A DNA stretch of 64,000 nucleotides from Shimia haliotis (lineage in GTDB: Bacteria > Pseudomonadota > Alphaproteobacteria > Rhodobacterales > Rhodobacteraceae), in the NCBI RefSeq assembly GCF_900114415.1, contig NZ_FOSZ01000005.1, forward strand, positions 1 to 64,000. The letters run 5' to 3'. The notes beneath the pieces were generated by a model. That model was not told the DNA's origin. It did no database searches and saw nothing but the letters and a program-made list of their open reading frames with translations. Positions 7,831 through 16,752 of this stretch are shown here, piece by piece (position 1 is the stretch's first letter; each line of letters begins with the position of its first letter). A program made the translations under genes and the position numbers.

Positions 7831-7998
7831 AACGGTCCGGTGGACCGTTTTAGCCGCGAACGGGCGGAGCCCTAGTCGAGAGACCAACAAAGGGCCGCGC
7901 CTGACGCTGGGAGGAAGCGAATGCGCCCTCCCGTGGGGAGTGAAGGCCGTCCCGGAATTGATCCAGTGGATCAATTCAGGCCTGAACGGGCGGAGCCC
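7831..7998. repeat. tandem pair of intergenic repeat units (hairpin plus GAACGGGCGGAGCCC)
   Basis: Unit 1 has the perfect inverted repeat AACGGTCC-GGT-GGACCGTT (7831-7849), then GAACGGGCGGAGCCC from 7858. Unit 2 has GAATTGATCC-AGT-GGATCAATTC (7955-7977), then the same 15-mer from 7984. The stems differ in sequence but keep shape, as if compensatory changes had been selected. Between them a GGGAGGAAGCGAA...GCGCCCTCCC block recurs at 16770-16792. This looks like a dispersed palindromic element of the REP kind. Confidence 0.6.
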
Positions 7999-8050
7999 AT
8001 GGGCGCGACCCGTGCCGGGCCAGTGGGGCAAGAAGTGTTCAGCGCAATAG

Positions 8051-8686
8051 CTATTTTAAATAGGACAAAACCGCCACTGCCAGCGATACGAACGCAACAA
8101 CTGTGCTGACCACGTTAATCCATCGACTAAAAAACGCATCCAAGATTACCTTGAGCGCATTCTTTTTCGACAACTCTGCCAGACCTTGGGCATCCAAAAA
8201 TGTGTTTGAGAATTCATTCTCGGATTTGTTCGCAAGGAACCGCTGGTAATCACCCTTAGAGTTTTTCCATGACTCAAGTGCCAAAACAGAATTGTGCTGA
8301 AAGAAAAGAACCCTCAGCAGGTGATCATTCAAAGAGATTTTTCGGCTTCGTCGTGAAAAGTTTACAAGAAACGCACTAAGATGACCATCATACCCCGGAT
8401 CTATGACCCCAACGTTCAGACAAAGAAGACCATCATGTGTTAAAGACGTTTTCAACGTGGCAAGACCTGTAACGTGGCTTGGCAAAACCACACGTTCCAT
8501 TGTTCTTACCGCCACCATGGCGCTGGGTTCCAACCAAAACTCGCTCAAACTTCCCGTGTTTTCTTCATAATCCGCGCCCATTGGAAAAATTTCACCTATC
8601 GTCAAATCGTAGGTAGAGTTTCTAAAGTTCTGCTTGCGGCAAGGTTCCACAAGTTTCATGTCTTCAATCTGTGATTCTACTAACAA
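8051..8686 (-). CDS. dCTP deaminase/dUTPase-fold protein with C-terminal membrane anchor
   Basis: 211 residues. Residues about 22-130 match the dCTP deaminase/dUTPase fold: STYDLTIG near the start, GLATLKTSLTHDGL, then NVGVIDPGYDG, the dUTPase motif III in which Asp is catalytic. Where E. coli Dcd has the catalytic Glu (LEFYN) this protein has FLVN, and the Arg of GRSSLAR is His, so classical dCTP deamination is doubtful; dUTPase-like hydrolysis or nucleotide sensing remains possible. Residues about 190-210 form a hydrophobic tail. The TTG start is fixed by an AGGAGG about 7 nt upstream. It is divergent from a dCMP-deaminase-like gene, 14 bases between starts, and visibly AT-richer than neighbours. 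Horizontal acquisition and a defence role are inference. Confidence 0.68.
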   Translation of the reverse strand: MLVESQIEDMKLVEPCRKQNFRNSTYDLTIGEIFPMGADYEENTGSLSEFWLEPSAMVAVRTMERVVLPSHVTGLATLKTSLTHDGLLCLNVGVIDPGYDGHLSAFLVNFSRRSRKISLNDHLLRVLFFQHNSVLALESWKNSKGDYQRFLANKSENEFSNTFLDAQGLAELSKKNALKVILDAFFSRWINVVSTVVAFVSLAVAVLSYLK

Positions 8687-8700
8687 GCAAAGCCCTCCTA

Positions 8701-9177
8701 ATGAGCAAACAAGAAATCACAACTCTCGCAAGCATGGGACTGGATACTCTCAGCGTAAGAAAACAACTTCAAGAAGTATCTACAAAGAGTGACGACCCTG
8801 ATAGGCAAGTTGGCGCCGTAATTTATGCACCCGACGGACGTGTGGTTTCCGCATCGGCAAACAAGCTCGTAACACCAAGAAATGAAAAGTACTCGGTGCG
8901 CACTTCCAGAGTGGACAACCAAAAATACTACTGGATCGAACACGCAGAGCGCGGCGCGATTTTCTCGGCACTCAAAAACGGCATCGATCTATCCGAATGC
9001 TTGATGGCGGTAAGCCTATTTCCTTGCGCAGATTGCGCGCGCGCGATTATTCAAGCGGGAATACCCACCTTGCTCGCCCCTCGTGTCAGTGATCTAGAAA
9101 CCCGACACCAACGAACCATGTTTGCGGCCATCGATATTCTATCCGAAGCTAGAATTCGAGTTCTCTGGCTCGAATAA
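8701..9177 (+). CDS. dCMP/cytidine deaminase-family protein
   Basis: 158 residues from ATG 8701. Zinc-deaminase motifs are intact: HAE at 81-83 (His ligand and catalytic Glu) and PCADC at 108-112 (two Cys ligands). The overall form is that of deoxycytidylate deaminases, which convert dCMP to dUMP. A GTG at 8671 in the same frame would add 10 residues; neither start has a clear ribosome site, so a leaderless message is possible. It is divergent from the membrane-anchored dCTP-deaminase/dUTPase-fold gene, and both are AT-richer than the surroundings. Together they could remodel pyrimidine deoxynucleotides, as some phage-defence deaminases do, but no defence activity can be read from sequence. 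Confidence 0.75.
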   Translation: MSKQEITTLASMGLDTLSVRKQLQEVSTKSDDPDRQVGAVIYAPDGRVVSASANKLVTPRNEKYSVRTSRVDNQKYYWIEHAERGAIFSALKNGIDLSECLMAVSLFPCADCARAIIQAGIPTLLAPRVSDLETRHQRTMFAAIDILSEARIRVLWLE

Positions 9178-9230
9178 TCTGGGCCCGGATCACCTGTAAA
9201 CCAGATCGCGCCCAACCCCTCCCCCGTTTT

Positions 9231-9253
9231 ACCGAAGGCAATCCTTCGGTTTG
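9231..9253 (+). terminator. probable terminator of the dCMP-deaminase-like gene
   Basis: ACCGAAGG and CCTTCGGT form an 8-bp stem around CAAT, followed by TTTG. It lies about 55 bases after the deaminase stop. The T-run is short. Confidence 0.5.
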
Positions 9254-9382
9254 ACGGCGGACGCGATTTTGCAACGGTGCGCCAGAGGGAACGCGTGAGG
9301 ATTAGCGACAGGCTGCACCAACCGAAGAGCCGCCCTTGGGGTCGGGCGCGATCCTATCGGTGTGGCGATGCGGATGGGTTTG

Positions 9383-9417
9383 GGAAAAGAGAAAGGCCGC
9401 TCGGGAGAGCGGCCTTT
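9383..9417 (-). terminator. terminator of lepA
   Basis: AAAGGCCGCTC and GAGCGGCCTTT form a perfect 11-bp stem with a GGGA loop. On the minus strand it is followed by TTTCTCTTTTCCC, a T-rich tail suited to ending lepA transcription. The rest of 9254-9520 holds nothing else I can name. Confidence 0.75.
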
Positions 9418-9520
9418 GGGTGTTTGGCGCAAGCGTTGTGCGCCTTAATTGCCGGGGCGGGCACGCGTTTTGGCTTTGCCAAAAAGCTTTCGCCCGCTGG
9501 CCTTGCAAAATGGCCGACTT

Positions 9521-11335
9521 TTAGTCGTCCATTTTCAAGGCGCTGATAAACGCCTCTTGCGGAATATCCACCTTACCAAACTGGCGCATCTTCTTTTTAC
9601 CCGCCTTCTGCTTGTCGAGCAGCTTCCGTTTCCGCGTGGCGTCGCCACCATAACATTTCGCGGTCACGTCCTTGCGCAATGCAGACAGGGTTTCGCGGGC
9701 AATCACCTTGCCGCCAATCGCCGCCTGGATCGGGATTTTGAACATGTGGCGCGGGATCAGCGTCTTGAGCTTTTCACACATCGCGCGGCCACGCTGTTCG
9801 GCGCGGTCGCGGTGGACCATCATCGACAGCGCATCCACAGGTTCGTCGTTCACCAGCACCGACATCTTCACGAGGTTGTCTTCGCGATAGCCTTCCATCT
9901 GATAATCAAAGGACGCATAGCCCTTGGTCACCGATTTCAGACGGTCGTAGAAGTCAAACACCACCTCGTTGAGCGGCAGGTCATAGACAGCCATCGCGCG
10001 GGAGCCGGCGTAGGTCAGGTCAAGCTGGATGCCGCGGCGGTCCTGACAGAGTTTCAGCACGTCGCCGAGGTATTCATCCGGCACAAGGATGGTGGCCTTG
10101 ATGCGGGGCTCCTCAAGGTGGTCGACCTTGGACATGTCGGGCATGTCGGCTGGGTTGTGCAGCTCGATCATCTCGCCGGGCTCGTTGTCCTTGCCCTTCA
10201 TATAGACGTGATAGATCACCGACGGCGCGGTGGTGATCAGCTCGATGTTGTATTCACGCTCGATGCGGTCACGGATGACTTCGAGGTGCAGCAGGCCAAG
10301 GAAGCCGCAGCGGAAGCCGAAGCCCAGCGCGGCGGAGGTTTCCATTTCAAAGCTGAAAGACGCGTCGTTGAGCGCCAGTTTGTCGATGGCGTCGCGCAGG
10401 TCTTCGAATTCCGCTGAATCAACGGGGAAGAGGCCACAGAAGACCACCGGCTGAGCGGGTTTGAAGCCGTCAAGCGCGGTTTCGGTGCCGTGGCGGTCGT
10501 TGGTGATGGTGTCACCGACGCGGGTGTCGCGGACCTGTTTGATCGAGGCGGTCAGAAAGCCGATCTCGCCCGGGCCCAAACTGTCCACCATCTGCATCTC
10601 GGGGCGGAAGACGCCGACGCGGTCCACATTGTGCAGGGTGCCGTTGGACATGAATTTGACGCGCTGACCCTTTTTCAGGGTGCCATCCATGATCCGCACC
10701 AGAACGATCACGCCAAGATAGGCGTCATACCAGCTGTCCACCAGCATCGCCTTGAGCGGCGCGTCCAGCGTGCCTTTGGGGGCCGGAAGCTCACGCACAA
10801 TGGCCTCAAGCGTTTCGTGGATGCCCTGCCCTGTTTTGGCGGACACTTGAATGGCGCCGGTGGCGTCGATGCCGATCACGTCTTCGATCTGTTCCGCCAC
10901 GCGGTCACAGTCGGACGCGGGCAAGTCAATTTTGTTCAAGACCGGCACGAGGTCATGGTCGGCCTCGATCGCGTGATACACATTGGCCAGCGTTTGCGCC
11001 TCAACGCCTTGCGAGCTGTCGACCACCAAAAGCGAGCCTTCAACCGCACGCATGGAGCGGGAGACCTCATAGGCGAAATCGACGTGACCGGGGGTGTCGA
11101 TGAGGTTCAAGACATAGGTCTCGCCATCATCGGCCTTGTAGTCGATGCGCACAGTGTTGGCCTTGATCGTGATGCCACGCTCGCGCTCGATGTCCATGCT
11201 GTCGAGCAGCTGTTCCTTCATATCGCGATCCTTCACTGTACCGGTCTCCTGAATGAGGCGGTCAGCAAGGGTGGATTTACCGTGGTCAATGTGGGCCACG
11301 ATGGAGAAATTGCGGATTTTGGACAGATCGGTCAT
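9521..11335 (-). CDS. elongation factor 4 (LepA), back-translocating GTPase
   Basis: 604 residues from ATG 11335, close to the usual LepA length. GTPase motifs are all present: AHIDHGKST (G1), DTPGHVDF (G3) and NKID (G4). The C-terminal LepA-specific domain ends in [20 protein letters not shown]. It acts on stalled ribosomes in the cytoplasm or at the membrane. A longer frame to 11410 is rejected because homologues begin at the [13 protein letters not shown] start. It is a single gene ending at a strong terminator. Confidence 0.95.
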   Translation of the reverse strand: MTDLSKIRNFSIVAHIDHGKSTLADRLIQETGTVKDRDMKEQLLDSMDIERERGITIKANTVRIDYKADDGETYVLNLIDTPGHVDFAYEVSRSMRAVEGSLLVVDSSQGVEAQTLANVYHAIEADHDLVPVLNKIDLPASDCDRVAEQIEDVIGIDATGAIQVSAKTGQGIHETLEAIVRELPAPKGTLDAPLKAMLVDSWYDAYLGVIVLVRIMDGTLKKGQRVKFMSNGTLHNVDRVGVFRPEMQMVDSLGPGEIGFLTASIKQVRDTRVGDTITNDRHGTETALDGFKPAQPVVFCGLFPVDSAEFEDLRDAIDKLALNDASFSFEMETSAALGFGFRCGFLGLLHLEVIRDRIEREYNIELITTAPSVIYHVYMKGKDNEPGEMIELHNPADMPDMSKVDHLEEPRIKATILVPDEYLGDVLKLCQDRRGIQLDLTYAGSRAMAVYDLPLNEVVFDFYDRLKSVTKGYASFDYQMEGYREDNLVKMSVLVNDEPVDALSMMVHRDRAEQRGRAMCEKLKTLIPRHMFKIPIQAAIGGKVIARETLSALRKDVTAKCYGGDATRKRKLLDKQKAGKKKMRQFGKVDIPQEAFISALKMDD

Positions 11336-11611
11336 GGAGCGGGATATGAGGGGGAATCTTGTATTGGTCAAGGCGCGTTGGCCTCTATGGGCAAGGAATT
11401 GATGGCGCAAAGCCCCTTACCGACCCTGCCTGTTGGATAAGCGCACAAAATGACGCTGCGAGATTTGCCCGCGCCAAAAAGGTCCACTCCTACGTGAACG
11501 ACCCAGCCGACATCAATCTTGCCGCCAATTGAGCGCGAGACCCAGCGTTCGCGAGGTAAGGTGTTTTGTGCTATGCAGGGGCATTGTTTTAAGTTTCTTT
11601 GAGGTGTGGCT

Positions 11612-12586
11612 ATGGCCCTTGTTGCTTTGAATGCGCCGGAGTTTTCCGGCATTTCCATCGATCCCGACTACATTTCCGAAAACACCCTGCGCGCGTTGCT
11701 CGCGGACACGCCGCCGGAGCGGTCAGATGAAGAGGGCACGCCGTTTTCCGCCCTACTTGAGACTGGCGCAGACAGAGAGACCGCGATTTCGGCCGTACGG
11801 GATGCGGTGGCCAAAGGTTTCATGGAAGAAGAGTTTACCGGACTGATGACGGAACATGACGGCGCCACAAGTGCCGAAGCCCTGTTTGATGATTTTGCGC
11901 AGGACTACCGCGCTTTGCCCCCTATCGAAGAGACAATGGCCAAGCTGGATGCACAAAACGCTGGCCTGTCTGACGCCTTTGTACTCGAGACCAACGGCGA
12001 TCAAGTGACTTTGATGATAGACGGTGAGGCACGGCTTGAAATGTCGGCGGCAATGGCGCGTGCCAAGGGGCTGGACAAGATGGTGGCGCTGATCCGGCTG
12101 TGTCTTGATGTTATAGCGCTGGCTTTTGCCTTGCTCGATATTCCAGTCGCGAAAGACTACAAATGGGCCAAAGAGCTGGCGAACAGTTTGAGCAAATACA
12201 AAAAGTGGGTGGATGACGCGGATGACTATTTCACACAGTTTGAAGATGCCTATAACATTTACAAAAACGCACGCGATAAAGCAGTGTCGGAGAACTTGCG
12301 CGGGGCCAGTAAAAAGAAAGCTTTTGCCGAGGCAGCCAAGACTTTTGCAACGGGATTGCTAAAGACGCTGAAATGGCTTGCCAACAAAGGATGGAAGCTT
12401 CTGAAAGCGTTGATCAAATTGATCTTTTCAAACTGGCGGGCGATCGCCAAAGCCTTGGTCGACATTGCTCTCGCCGCCATAGAGTGGGCTGGAGCCGGTG
12501 CGCACAAAGTCGCCAAGGCCGTGGCCAATGCAATTAAATGTGCGCTTGCGGTTCTTGACGACGTTGACGCATGGCGCGCGGCCTAG
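11612..12586 (+). CDS. unknown helical protein with basic, amphipathic C-terminal half
   Basis: 324 residues; I do not recognise a family. The N-terminal half (1-150) is acidic. Residues about 150-175 are hydrophobic (LIRLCLDVIALAFALL) and could insert in a membrane. The C-terminal third is a series of Lys/Trp/Ala-rich amphipathic helices (for example LKTLKWLANKGWKLLKALIK), like membrane-active or coiled segments. No signal peptide. The ATG at 11612 is preferred over GTG 11606 because GAGG lies 7 nt before it. It stands alone between lepA and the cyclase gene. Its composition is not strikingly foreign. Confidence 0.6.
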   Translation: MALVALNAPEFSGISIDPDYISENTLRALLADTPPERSDEEGTPFSALLETGADRETAISAVRDAVAKGFMEEEFTGLMTEHDGATSAEALFDDFAQDYRALPPIEETMAKLDAQNAGLSDAFVLETNGDQVTLMIDGEARLEMSAAMARAKGLDKMVALIRLCLDVIALAFALLDIPVAKDYKWAKELANSLSKYKKWVDDADDYFTQFEDAYNIYKNARDKAVSENLRGASKKKAFAEAAKTFATGLLKTLKWLANKGWKLLKALIKLIFSNWRAIAKALVDIALAAIEWAGAGAHKVAKAVANAIKCALAVLDDVDAWRAA

Positions 12587-12684
12587 AGGCTCGCAGCAAA
12601 CTGAACAGATGAGTTCACTTTTTCACCGCCACCCTCTTGAAGCCGCCCTTGCCCGACACAAGATTCTGGGCAGGATAAGAAAGA

Positions 12685-12702
12685 GCCTGCGACCTCGCAG
12701 GC
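12685..12702. terminator. short perfect hairpin between the unknown gene and the cyclase gene
   Basis: GCCTGCGA and TCGCAGGC form an 8-bp palindrome around CC. There is no T-run, so it may be a weak terminator or an operator for the cyclase gene starting 23 bases later. Confidence 0.3.
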
Positions 12703-12724
12703 CTCAGTGTCAGGGAAGACATTT

Positions 12725-14383
12725 ATGCGCCGGCGATTGACCACTTTGATGTGTGCGGACTTGGTGGGCTATTCCGCCCTTATGGGCGAGAATGAAGCGC
12801 TTGCTGTGGCCTCTGTTCAGGAACTGCGCCGCACCCATCTGGAACCTGTGGCCAAGGCCCATGGGGGCGAAGTGCTCAAGCGCATGGGCGATGGCTGGAT
12901 TCTGGCCTTTCCCGATGTGGAAGAAGCGCTGGATTGTGCCGAAGAGGTACAGAGCAGTCTGGCCGACCATGAGGTGATTACCCTGCGCATCGGGTGTCAT
13001 ATCGGCGAGATTGTCGAGGATGAGGCTGATTTTTACGGCAACGGCGTGAACATCGCACAGCGCATCGAGACCGAAGCGCCTCCGGGCGGCGCGATGTTCA
13101 GCGAAGACCTGTTTCAGCAGCTTTCCGAAGAGCGGCAGCAGGAGTTGAACGATGCAGGCATGTTCAACCTCAAGAACATCGCCAAGCCGATCCGCCTCTA
13201 TCAATGGCGCCCAGCCAACCTGACCACCGCCCCCGACAAGGGGCAGCTGCCTTCTGTAGGGTTTGAGAGCTTTGTCGCGGCGCCCGACACGCCGGAGTCC
13301 ACAGCCATCGCACAGGATTTGCACGACGGGCTGGTGCAATTGTCACTCAAGCGCACCGGGTTCACCACTGTGGACGCAGAAATGCTTGCGACCACACCTA
13401 CCGATTACCTCATTCGAGGCAGGCTGCGGGTCTCGGGGAACCGTGCACGATTCAGCATGTCGTTGGTTTTACGCGATGATATGCGCACGCTTTGGACCGG
13501 CACCTATGAAGGGGATCCAAGCGATCCCTTTGCCTTTGTAGACGAGTTGATGCCGCGGCTTGAGGGCGATGTGCGCATTCAGACAATCGCCTATGACGGT
13601 GAGCGGCAGGCGCATCTGGACATCAACCAACTGAGCGTAAGCGAGTTGCGTGCGCGGGCGGCAACGATGTTTTTCAAACAATCTCTGGAGCCTTGGGAAC
13701 AGGGTCTGGAAGCGCTTGATCGGGCGGTGCTGCTGTCTCCGGACGATGGCATGAGCCTTGCCATGCGGGCGCAAAGCCGGATGAACCTGTCGAACGTGAT
13801 GTTTGCCGAGGAAGACCCCGAGGTGTTGGCGCAGCTTGGCCGCGATCTGGACGTCGCGATTGAGGAATGCCCGACCAGTGATTTTGTCTTTTGGGCGCGG
13901 GGCGCTTACCGGTTGAAAGTGTTGGGCGATTTGCAAGGTGCGGCGAGTGACATCGCACGGAGCCGCGAGATCAACCCAAACTTTATCGGTGTCGTCGACC
14001 TGATCGCACAAAAGGCGTTCCTTGAAGGCAACTACGATGACGCACTTGAGGCGTTGACGGTCTATGAGGAAATGGGCAGCGGTGATCCCTTCCGCGTGAA
14101 CCGGTTGTGTTTCAACGCGCGAGTCTTGTTAGGCGCCGGACAATATGAGGCAGCGCATGTGACCGCGCTGGAGGCCGCCGATCTGCGCCCGATGGATCGC
14201 GGCTTGCAGCTTTTGAAAGCGCTGGCCTGTAAGAAAGCCGGAGATGCGGCAGGATTGGCCGCGGCCCGTGCGGCCGCAAAACAGTTGCCAAAATTGCCGT
14301 CGGTGTCGCTGAACCGTTTGGCTTTGCCGGACGAATTGCAGTGGCTCAACGATGCGCTGCACCCGGAGGCGGAGCCAGTCTAG
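12725..14383 (+). CDS. class III adenylate/guanylate cyclase with C-terminal TPR-like region
   Basis: 552 residues. The first about 165 residues are a class III cyclase domain: metal-binding Asp in MCADLVGYSALM (residue 12) and in KRMGDGWILAF (residue 56), and the transition-state region in GNGVNIAQRIE. A middle segment (about 180-300) resembles the TolB-like N-terminal part seen in such cyclases, and about 310-500 is TPR-like helical repeats. It is soluble, with no membrane segment. Start ATG 12725 has AGGGA 8 nt upstream; a GTG six codons earlier is also open. It probably makes cAMP in response to a protein partner bound by the repeats. A cNMP-binding protein is encoded at 583-3618. Confidence 0.82.
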   Translation: MRRRLTTLMCADLVGYSALMGENEALAVASVQELRRTHLEPVAKAHGGEVLKRMGDGWILAFPDVEEALDCAEEVQSSLADHEVITLRIGCHIGEIVEDEADFYGNGVNIAQRIETEAPPGGAMFSEDLFQQLSEERQQELNDAGMFNLKNIAKPIRLYQWRPANLTTAPDKGQLPSVGFESFVAAPDTPESTAIAQDLHDGLVQLSLKRTGFTTVDAEMLATTPTDYLIRGRLRVSGNRARFSMSLVLRDDMRTLWTGTYEGDPSDPFAFVDELMPRLEGDVRIQTIAYDGERQAHLDINQLSVSELRARAATMFFKQSLEPWEQGLEALDRAVLLSPDDGMSLAMRAQSRMNLSNVMFAEEDPEVLAQLGRDLDVAIEECPTSDFVFWARGAYRLKVLGDLQGAASDIARSREINPNFIGVVDLIAQKAFLEGNYDDALEALTVYEEMGSGDPFRVNRLCFNARVLLGAGQYEAAHVTALEAADLRPMDRGLQLLKALACKKAGDAAGLAAARAAAKQLPKLPSVSLNRLALPDELQWLNDALHPEAEPV

Positions 14384-14390
14384 ACCCGTC

Positions 14391-15647
14391 TTAAGAGTCC
14401 CTCAATCTGCGCGCAGCAAGCCAACTCAGCGCGGCCATGACTGCGGCAGTGAACAGGCAAAGCGGCAGGCCGCCGACCTGATAACTCAGCCCTGACAGGA
14501 GTGTGCCGAGCAGGCGTCCTGCGGCGTTGGACATGTAGTAAAAACCCACATCCATTGTGACCCGCTCGTCCGAGGTGAAGGCGAGGATCAGGTAGCTGTG
14601 GACGGAAGAGTTCACGGCGAACACAAAGCCAAAGACCAGCAGGCCGATGATCAGGATCGCGGTCAGGGTGAGTGAGGTTTCAAAGACCAGCACTGCCGCC
14701 GTCAGAGCCAGCGGGATCAGGGTGAGATAGCCCACCCAATTGATCGCCTTTTGCACGATCTCGCCGGTGGTGGCGTTGGCGGCTTTCAGGATGCGGGGCG
14801 CGTTGCCCTGCACCGCGCCATAAAGGATGATCCAGACGGCCATGAAAATGCCGATGATAAAAAACGCCTCGCGCCGCCCCTCAGTGGTGCCATCGGACAG
14901 GACTGCGTTGAAATAGACGGGGATGCCGACCACGAACCACACATCGCGCGCGCCGAAAAGGAACATGCGGGCGAGGCTCAGGCGGTTGACGTTTTTGTCC
15001 TTTGAGAAGACTTGGCTGAACTTGGCCTTTTTGGAGCCTTGCGGCAGGCCTGCGGGCATGAAGGCTACGACGCCTAAGAGGATCACGGCGAGGATCACGG
15101 CCATTCCCCAAACGCTGGCCTGAAAGCCCCAGAGGGCCAGCAGGGCCGCGCCGAGGAAAAAGCCACAGCCTTTGACTGCGTTTTTGGAGCCTGTGAGGAT
15201 CGCCACCCAGCGGAACAACCCGCCGCCGTCTTTGGGAGCAAGCAGTTTGACCGCCGACTTGGACGACATTTTCGACAGATCTTTGGCCACACCGGACGCG
15301 CCCTGCACACTCATCACGAAGATCACCGAGGCCGTGACGCCCCAAGCCGGATCAAGCTGTGCCAGAGCGATCAGCGCCGCAATCTGGATCGTGAGGCCGG
15401 CATAAAGCGTCGAAGTCAGACCAAAGCGCGCGGCGATCCAGCCGGCGGAGAGATTGGTGACGATGCCCATGACCTCGTAGAGCAGGAACAGATAGGCCAA
15501 TTGGATCGGCGAGAAACCAAGCCCGTTAAAGTGCAAAAGCACCAACATACGCAGCGCACCGTCGGTGAGCATGAAGGCCCAATAGGCGGCGGTCACGGTG
15601 ACATAGGCGGCGAGGCCGTTGGTTTTTTCGGTCGGTGTGTCGGTCAT
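14391..15647 (-). CDS. ArsJ-type MFS transporter, organoarsenical efflux
   Basis: 418 residues with about 12 membrane segments. The sequence has the features of ArsJ, including LFRWVAILTGSKNAVKGCGFF in the middle loop region. ArsJ exports 1-arseno-3-phosphoglycerate, made by the partner GAPDH encoded 52 bases upstream, giving arsenate resistance. Start ATG 15647 is chosen over an upstream ATG (15713) because the extension overlaps the GAPDH end and lacks membrane character. It is the last gene of the arsenic cluster. Confidence 0.88.
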   Translation of the reverse strand: MTDTPTEKTNGLAAYVTVTAAYWAFMLTDGALRMLVLLHFNGLGFSPIQLAYLFLLYEVMGIVTNLSAGWIAARFGLTSTLYAGLTIQIAALIALAQLDPAWGVTASVIFVMSVQGASGVAKDLSKMSSKSAVKLLAPKDGGGLFRWVAILTGSKNAVKGCGFFLGAALLALWGFQASVWGMAVILAVILLGVVAFMPAGLPQGSKKAKFSQVFSKDKNVNRLSLARMFLFGARDVWFVVGIPVYFNAVLSDGTTEGRREAFFIIGIFMAVWIILYGAVQGNAPRILKAANATTGEIVQKAINWVGYLTLIPLALTAAVLVFETSLTLTAILIIGLLVFGFVFAVNSSVHSYLILAFTSDERVTMDVGFYYMSNAAGRLLGTLLSGLSYQVGGLPLCLFTAAVMAALSWLAARRLRDS

Positions 15648-15699
15648 GGCGGTCTCTGAGGGTCCGGCGCGGCCCGTGCCAGCGCACGAGCCAAGGAGA

Positions 15700-16710
15700 T
15701 TAGAGGCTGGCAAGCACCATCCGCGTTACATCCGCGAGACGGAAGGCATAGCCCCACTCGTTGTCATACCACGCATAGATTTTGACGTGACGGCCATTCA
15801 CCACGCGGGTGGAAAGCGCGTCAACAATGGTGGAGCGGTCGTCGTTGGTGAAATCGCAGCTCACCAGCGGGCGGGTTTCATAACCGAGGATACCATCCAA
15901 CGCACCCGAGGCTGCTTCGGCAAAGAAGCCGTTGACCTCATCCACCGTGGTGTCGCGACTGACGTCAAACACCATGTCAGTGAGGGACGCATTCAGGAGC
16001 GGTACGCGCACGGCGGTGCCGTCGATCTTGCCTTCCATCTCGGGGAAAATCTGCACGATCGCCTTGGCGGAGCCGGTGGTGGTCGGGATCAGGGAGTTCA
16101 ACGCCGAGCGCGCGCGGCGCGGGTCTTTGTGGGCCTTGTCTACGATCACCTGCGTGTTGGTCACGTCGTGGATGGTGGTAAAGCTCGCCTGCTCGATGCC
16201 GAGTTTGTCACGCATCACCTTGACCACGGGCGCGATGCAGTTGGTGGTGCAGGAGGCGGCGGTGATGACCTTGTGCGCGCTCGCATCATAGGTGTCGTCG
16301 TTCACGCCATAGACGATGTTGGCCACGTCGTCTTCTTTCACTGGCGCGGAGACCACCACCTTTTTCACACCTGCGTCAAAGTAGGGTTGCAGCTTGGCGT
16401 TGGATTTGAACGCGCCGGTGCAGTCCACCACGATATCCACGCCGAGTTCTTCAAGTGGCAGTTCTTCGAGGTTCCACGCGGCGGTTTTGCGCATCTTGTG
16501 GCCGTCGATGGTGATGCTGTCGTCGTCAAAGGCAAAATCCGCACGCCAACGGCCATGCACGGTGTCAAACTCCAGCAGATGGGCGTGCAGTTCGGCATCG
16601 CCTACGGGGTCGTTTAGCAGGACGATTTCGGCCTCGATCCCGAGATCAAAAAAACTGCGCATAATCAGCTTGCCGATGCGACCGAGGCCGTTGATTGCGA
16701 TTTTGGTCAT
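15700..16710 (-). CDS. ArsJ-associated glyceraldehyde-3-phosphate dehydrogenase
   Basis: 336 residues. The NAD-binding motif INGLGRIGKLIMR is at the N-terminus and the catalytic Cys lies in ITAASCTTNCIAP. In ars clusters this GAPDH uses arsenate in place of phosphate to form 1-arseno-3-phosphoglycerate for ArsJ. The Met at 16710 follows GAGGG about 9 nt upstream. Its position directly before arsJ supports the arsenic role over a glycolytic one, though glycolytic or Calvin-cycle GAPDHs share the same motifs. Confidence 0.87.
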   Translation of the reverse strand: MTKIAINGLGRIGKLIMRSFFDLGIEAEIVLLNDPVGDAELHAHLLEFDTVHGRWRADFAFDDDSITIDGHKMRKTAAWNLEELPLEELGVDIVVDCTGAFKSNAKLQPYFDAGVKKVVVSAPVKEDDVANIVYGVNDDTYDASAHKVITAASCTTNCIAPVVKVMRDKLGIEQASFTTIHDVTNTQVIVDKAHKDPRRARSALNSLIPTTTGSAKAIVQIFPEMEGKIDGTAVRVPLLNASLTDMVFDVSRDTTVDEVNGFFAEAASGALDGILGYETRPLVSCDFTNDDRSTIVDALSTRVVNGRHVKIYAWYDNEWGYAFRLADVTRMVLASL

Positions 16711-16752
16711 AGCCAAATCCCTCATTTCATCCCCCATAGAATGAATTCCAAA

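Larger units (their letters stand above)
7094..8050. other. 957-base intergenic region rich in repeats and palindromes, no convincing gene
   Basis: Open frames here have low-complexity Pro/Arg composition and no family resemblance. The region contains, in order, a large imperfect hairpin (7161-7225), an arc of inverted complementarity (about 7270-7370) that might be a structured RNA, an 18-bp palindrome (7648-7665), a G-rich stretch with DnaA-box-like words (7727-7755), and a tandem intergenic repeat (7831-7998). These are listed separately. The composition differs from the coding DNA on both sides. Confidence 0.5.

Noticed and set aside
7441..8031. Pro/Arg-rich open frames on the minus strand in the repeat-rich gap
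   Set aside because: Composition matches repeats and G-rich intergenic DNA; no ribosome site and no recognisable family.
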